Assembly (NCBI GenBank): GCA_024277605.1 | Contig: JAJRUU010000003.1 | Coordinates: 1 to 6,675 of the forward strand | DNA from: a bacterium | GTDB lineage: Bacteria > SZUA-182 > SZUA-191 > JAJRXT01 | Length of the DNA stretch: 6,675 nucleotides | Direction of reading: 5' to 3' | Shown here: positions 6,314-6,675 of the stretch, piece after piece | Position numbering within the stretch: position 1 is the stretch's first letter | Layout of the letters: each line of letters starts with the position of its first letter | Notes under the pieces: model-generated | Seen by the model: the letters and a program-made list of their open reading frames with translations, nothing else | The model's database searches: none | Told to the model about the DNA's origin: nothing | Made by a program: the position numbers and the translations under genes

Positions 6314-6518
6314 TCACATTATTGTGTTTAGTTACTCTCACGCTTGCCGCCAACCCCCTATGTTCGGTTGAATCACTGAATTGGACAGTATCTCCAGGGT
6401 TAATGTGTCCATTGCAAGGCATCAGCTTGGTATGCATAAATATATCCTTGCCCCCGGTTCTCCTTATAAAGCCATATCCTTTTCGCTTATCAAACCAAAC
6501 AACGACACCTTTTTTCAT
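6291..6518 (-). CDS. csp: CspA-family cold-shock-domain protein, 75 aa
   Basis: A single cold-shock domain, a five-stranded OB-fold that binds single-stranded RNA or DNA and acts as an RNA chaperone in the cytoplasm. It begins MKKGVVVWFDKRKGYGFI; the RNP1 motif is KGYGFI (13-18) and RNP2 is DIFMH (25-29), with the aromatic residues Trp8, Phe9, Tyr15, Phe17 and Phe27 in place. The second half has PGDTVQF (41-47) and RGLAASVRV (54-62), the usual end of the domain, then a short basic tail. The ATG at 6518 is preferred over an in-frame ATG at 6554 because GGGAG lies 7 bases upstream and the domain starts at once; the longer form would add 12 residues with no ribosome site. It is separated from the sugar genes by over 600 bases and is probably an independent unit. 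Whether it is cold-induced cannot be read. Confidence 0.9.
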   Translation of the reverse strand: MKKGVVVWFDKRKGYGFIRRTGGKDIFMHTKLMPCNGHINPGDTVQFSDSTEHRGLAASVRVTKHNNVIYDRRLS

Positions 6519-6524
6519 GTTACT

Positions 6525-6541
6525 TCTCCCTTTTTGGGAAA
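6525..6541 (-). promoter_or_regulatory. Ribosome binding site of the cold-shock gene, in a possible hairpin
   Basis: The minus strand reads GGGAG at 6530-6526, 7 bases before the ATG at 6518; this decides the start. Just upstream, TTTCCC (6541-6536) can pair with GGGAGA (6530-6525) around a loop of five A, with one G-U pair. The ribosome site could thus be partly masked in the mRNA. The stem is short, so the effect may be weak. Confidence 0.5.
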
Positions 6542-6554
6542 TCCACGCTTTCAT

Positions 6555-6675
6555 AACAAATAACCGCCCTAGGAGTCTGTCGGGCTTAAGTTGTCAAAAA
6601 TAGTGAACAAGCCGCAATTAATAAATAAATCCGCAGACAAACGTTTTTTAATTATCAACCTGATACAAAAGTCGG
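6555..6675 (-). other. AT-rich upstream region of the cold-shock gene, no gene seen
   Basis: These 121 bases hold no convincing coding sequence. On the minus strand a perfect TTGACA (6597-6592) is present, but the hexamer 17 bases downstream (TCCTAG) is a poor -10 box, so no promoter is called. A string CCTAGGAGTCTGTCGGGC at 6569-6586 resembles the sort of sequence seen at insertion-sequence ends, but nothing else in the window supports a mobile element here. Confidence 0.4.

Noticed and set aside
6519..6554. Twelve-residue N-terminal extension of the cold-shock protein from the ATG at 6554
   Set aside because: No ribosome site precedes it, while GGGAG lies at ideal distance from the ATG at 6518, where the domain begins.
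6569..6590. Insertion-sequence end (AGTCTGTCGGGC string)
   Set aside because: There is only one copy, no partner inverted repeat and no transposase in the window; the resemblance is from memory only.
6322..6603. 93-codon open frame on the plus strand opposite the cold-shock gene
   Set aside because: The minus strand encodes a complete cold-shock domain with a good ribosome site; the plus frame is its shadow.

Overview
The window holds a compact, entirely minus-strand cluster for a nonulosonic acid (a nine-carbon, sialic-acid-like sugar), followed on the upstream side by a repeat-filled gap and a small cold-shock gene. Base composition is moderate and slightly AT-rich. Gene content (NeuB/PseG/DegT/NeuA families, a B12-dependent type radical SAM protein, a CspA-type protein) indicates a bacterium, probably one with a surface glycan such as O-antigen, capsule or flagellin glycan. 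The sequence alone does not allow a phylum call. The dense short hairpin repeats and the radical SAM gene are compatible with an environmental, possibly anaerobic lineage, but that is inference.

Layout in the direction of transcription (high to low coordinates): a cold-shock-domain protein (6518-6291); a 609-base non-coding gap (6290-5682) with three copies of one hairpin-rich repeat; a PseG-like UDP-sugar hydrolase (5681-4617); a NeuB-family nonulosonate synthase (4620-3577) coupled by an ATGA overlap; a fused acyltransferase-aminotransferase (3556-1736); a fourth, shortened copy of the repeat (1753-1693) that supplies the end of the fusion gene; a B12-binding radical SAM protein with a GTG start (1679-246); and the first 76 codons of a CMP-sugar synthetase (229 to the window edge).

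The genes fit one pathway. A UDP-4-keto-6-deoxy sugar (the dehydratase is not in the window) would be transaminated and N-acetylated by the two halves of the fusion protein, released from UDP by the PseG-like hydrolase, condensed with phosphoenolpyruvate by the NeuB-family enzyme and activated with CTP by the CMP-sugar synthetase. The set is a mosaic: the hydrolase is of the pseudaminic-acid type, while the synthase signature and the left-handed beta-helix acyltransferase resemble the legionaminic/neuraminic type, and no GNAT-type PseH is present. The radical SAM gene sits inside this set and may tailor the sugar or a linked glycan.

The most unusual non-coding feature is the repeat family: two near full-length copies of about 190 bases and two different internal-deletion derivatives. 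One derivative provides the last five codons and stop of the fusion gene, and the same end of the element lies 13-18 bases upstream of two start codons in the cluster.
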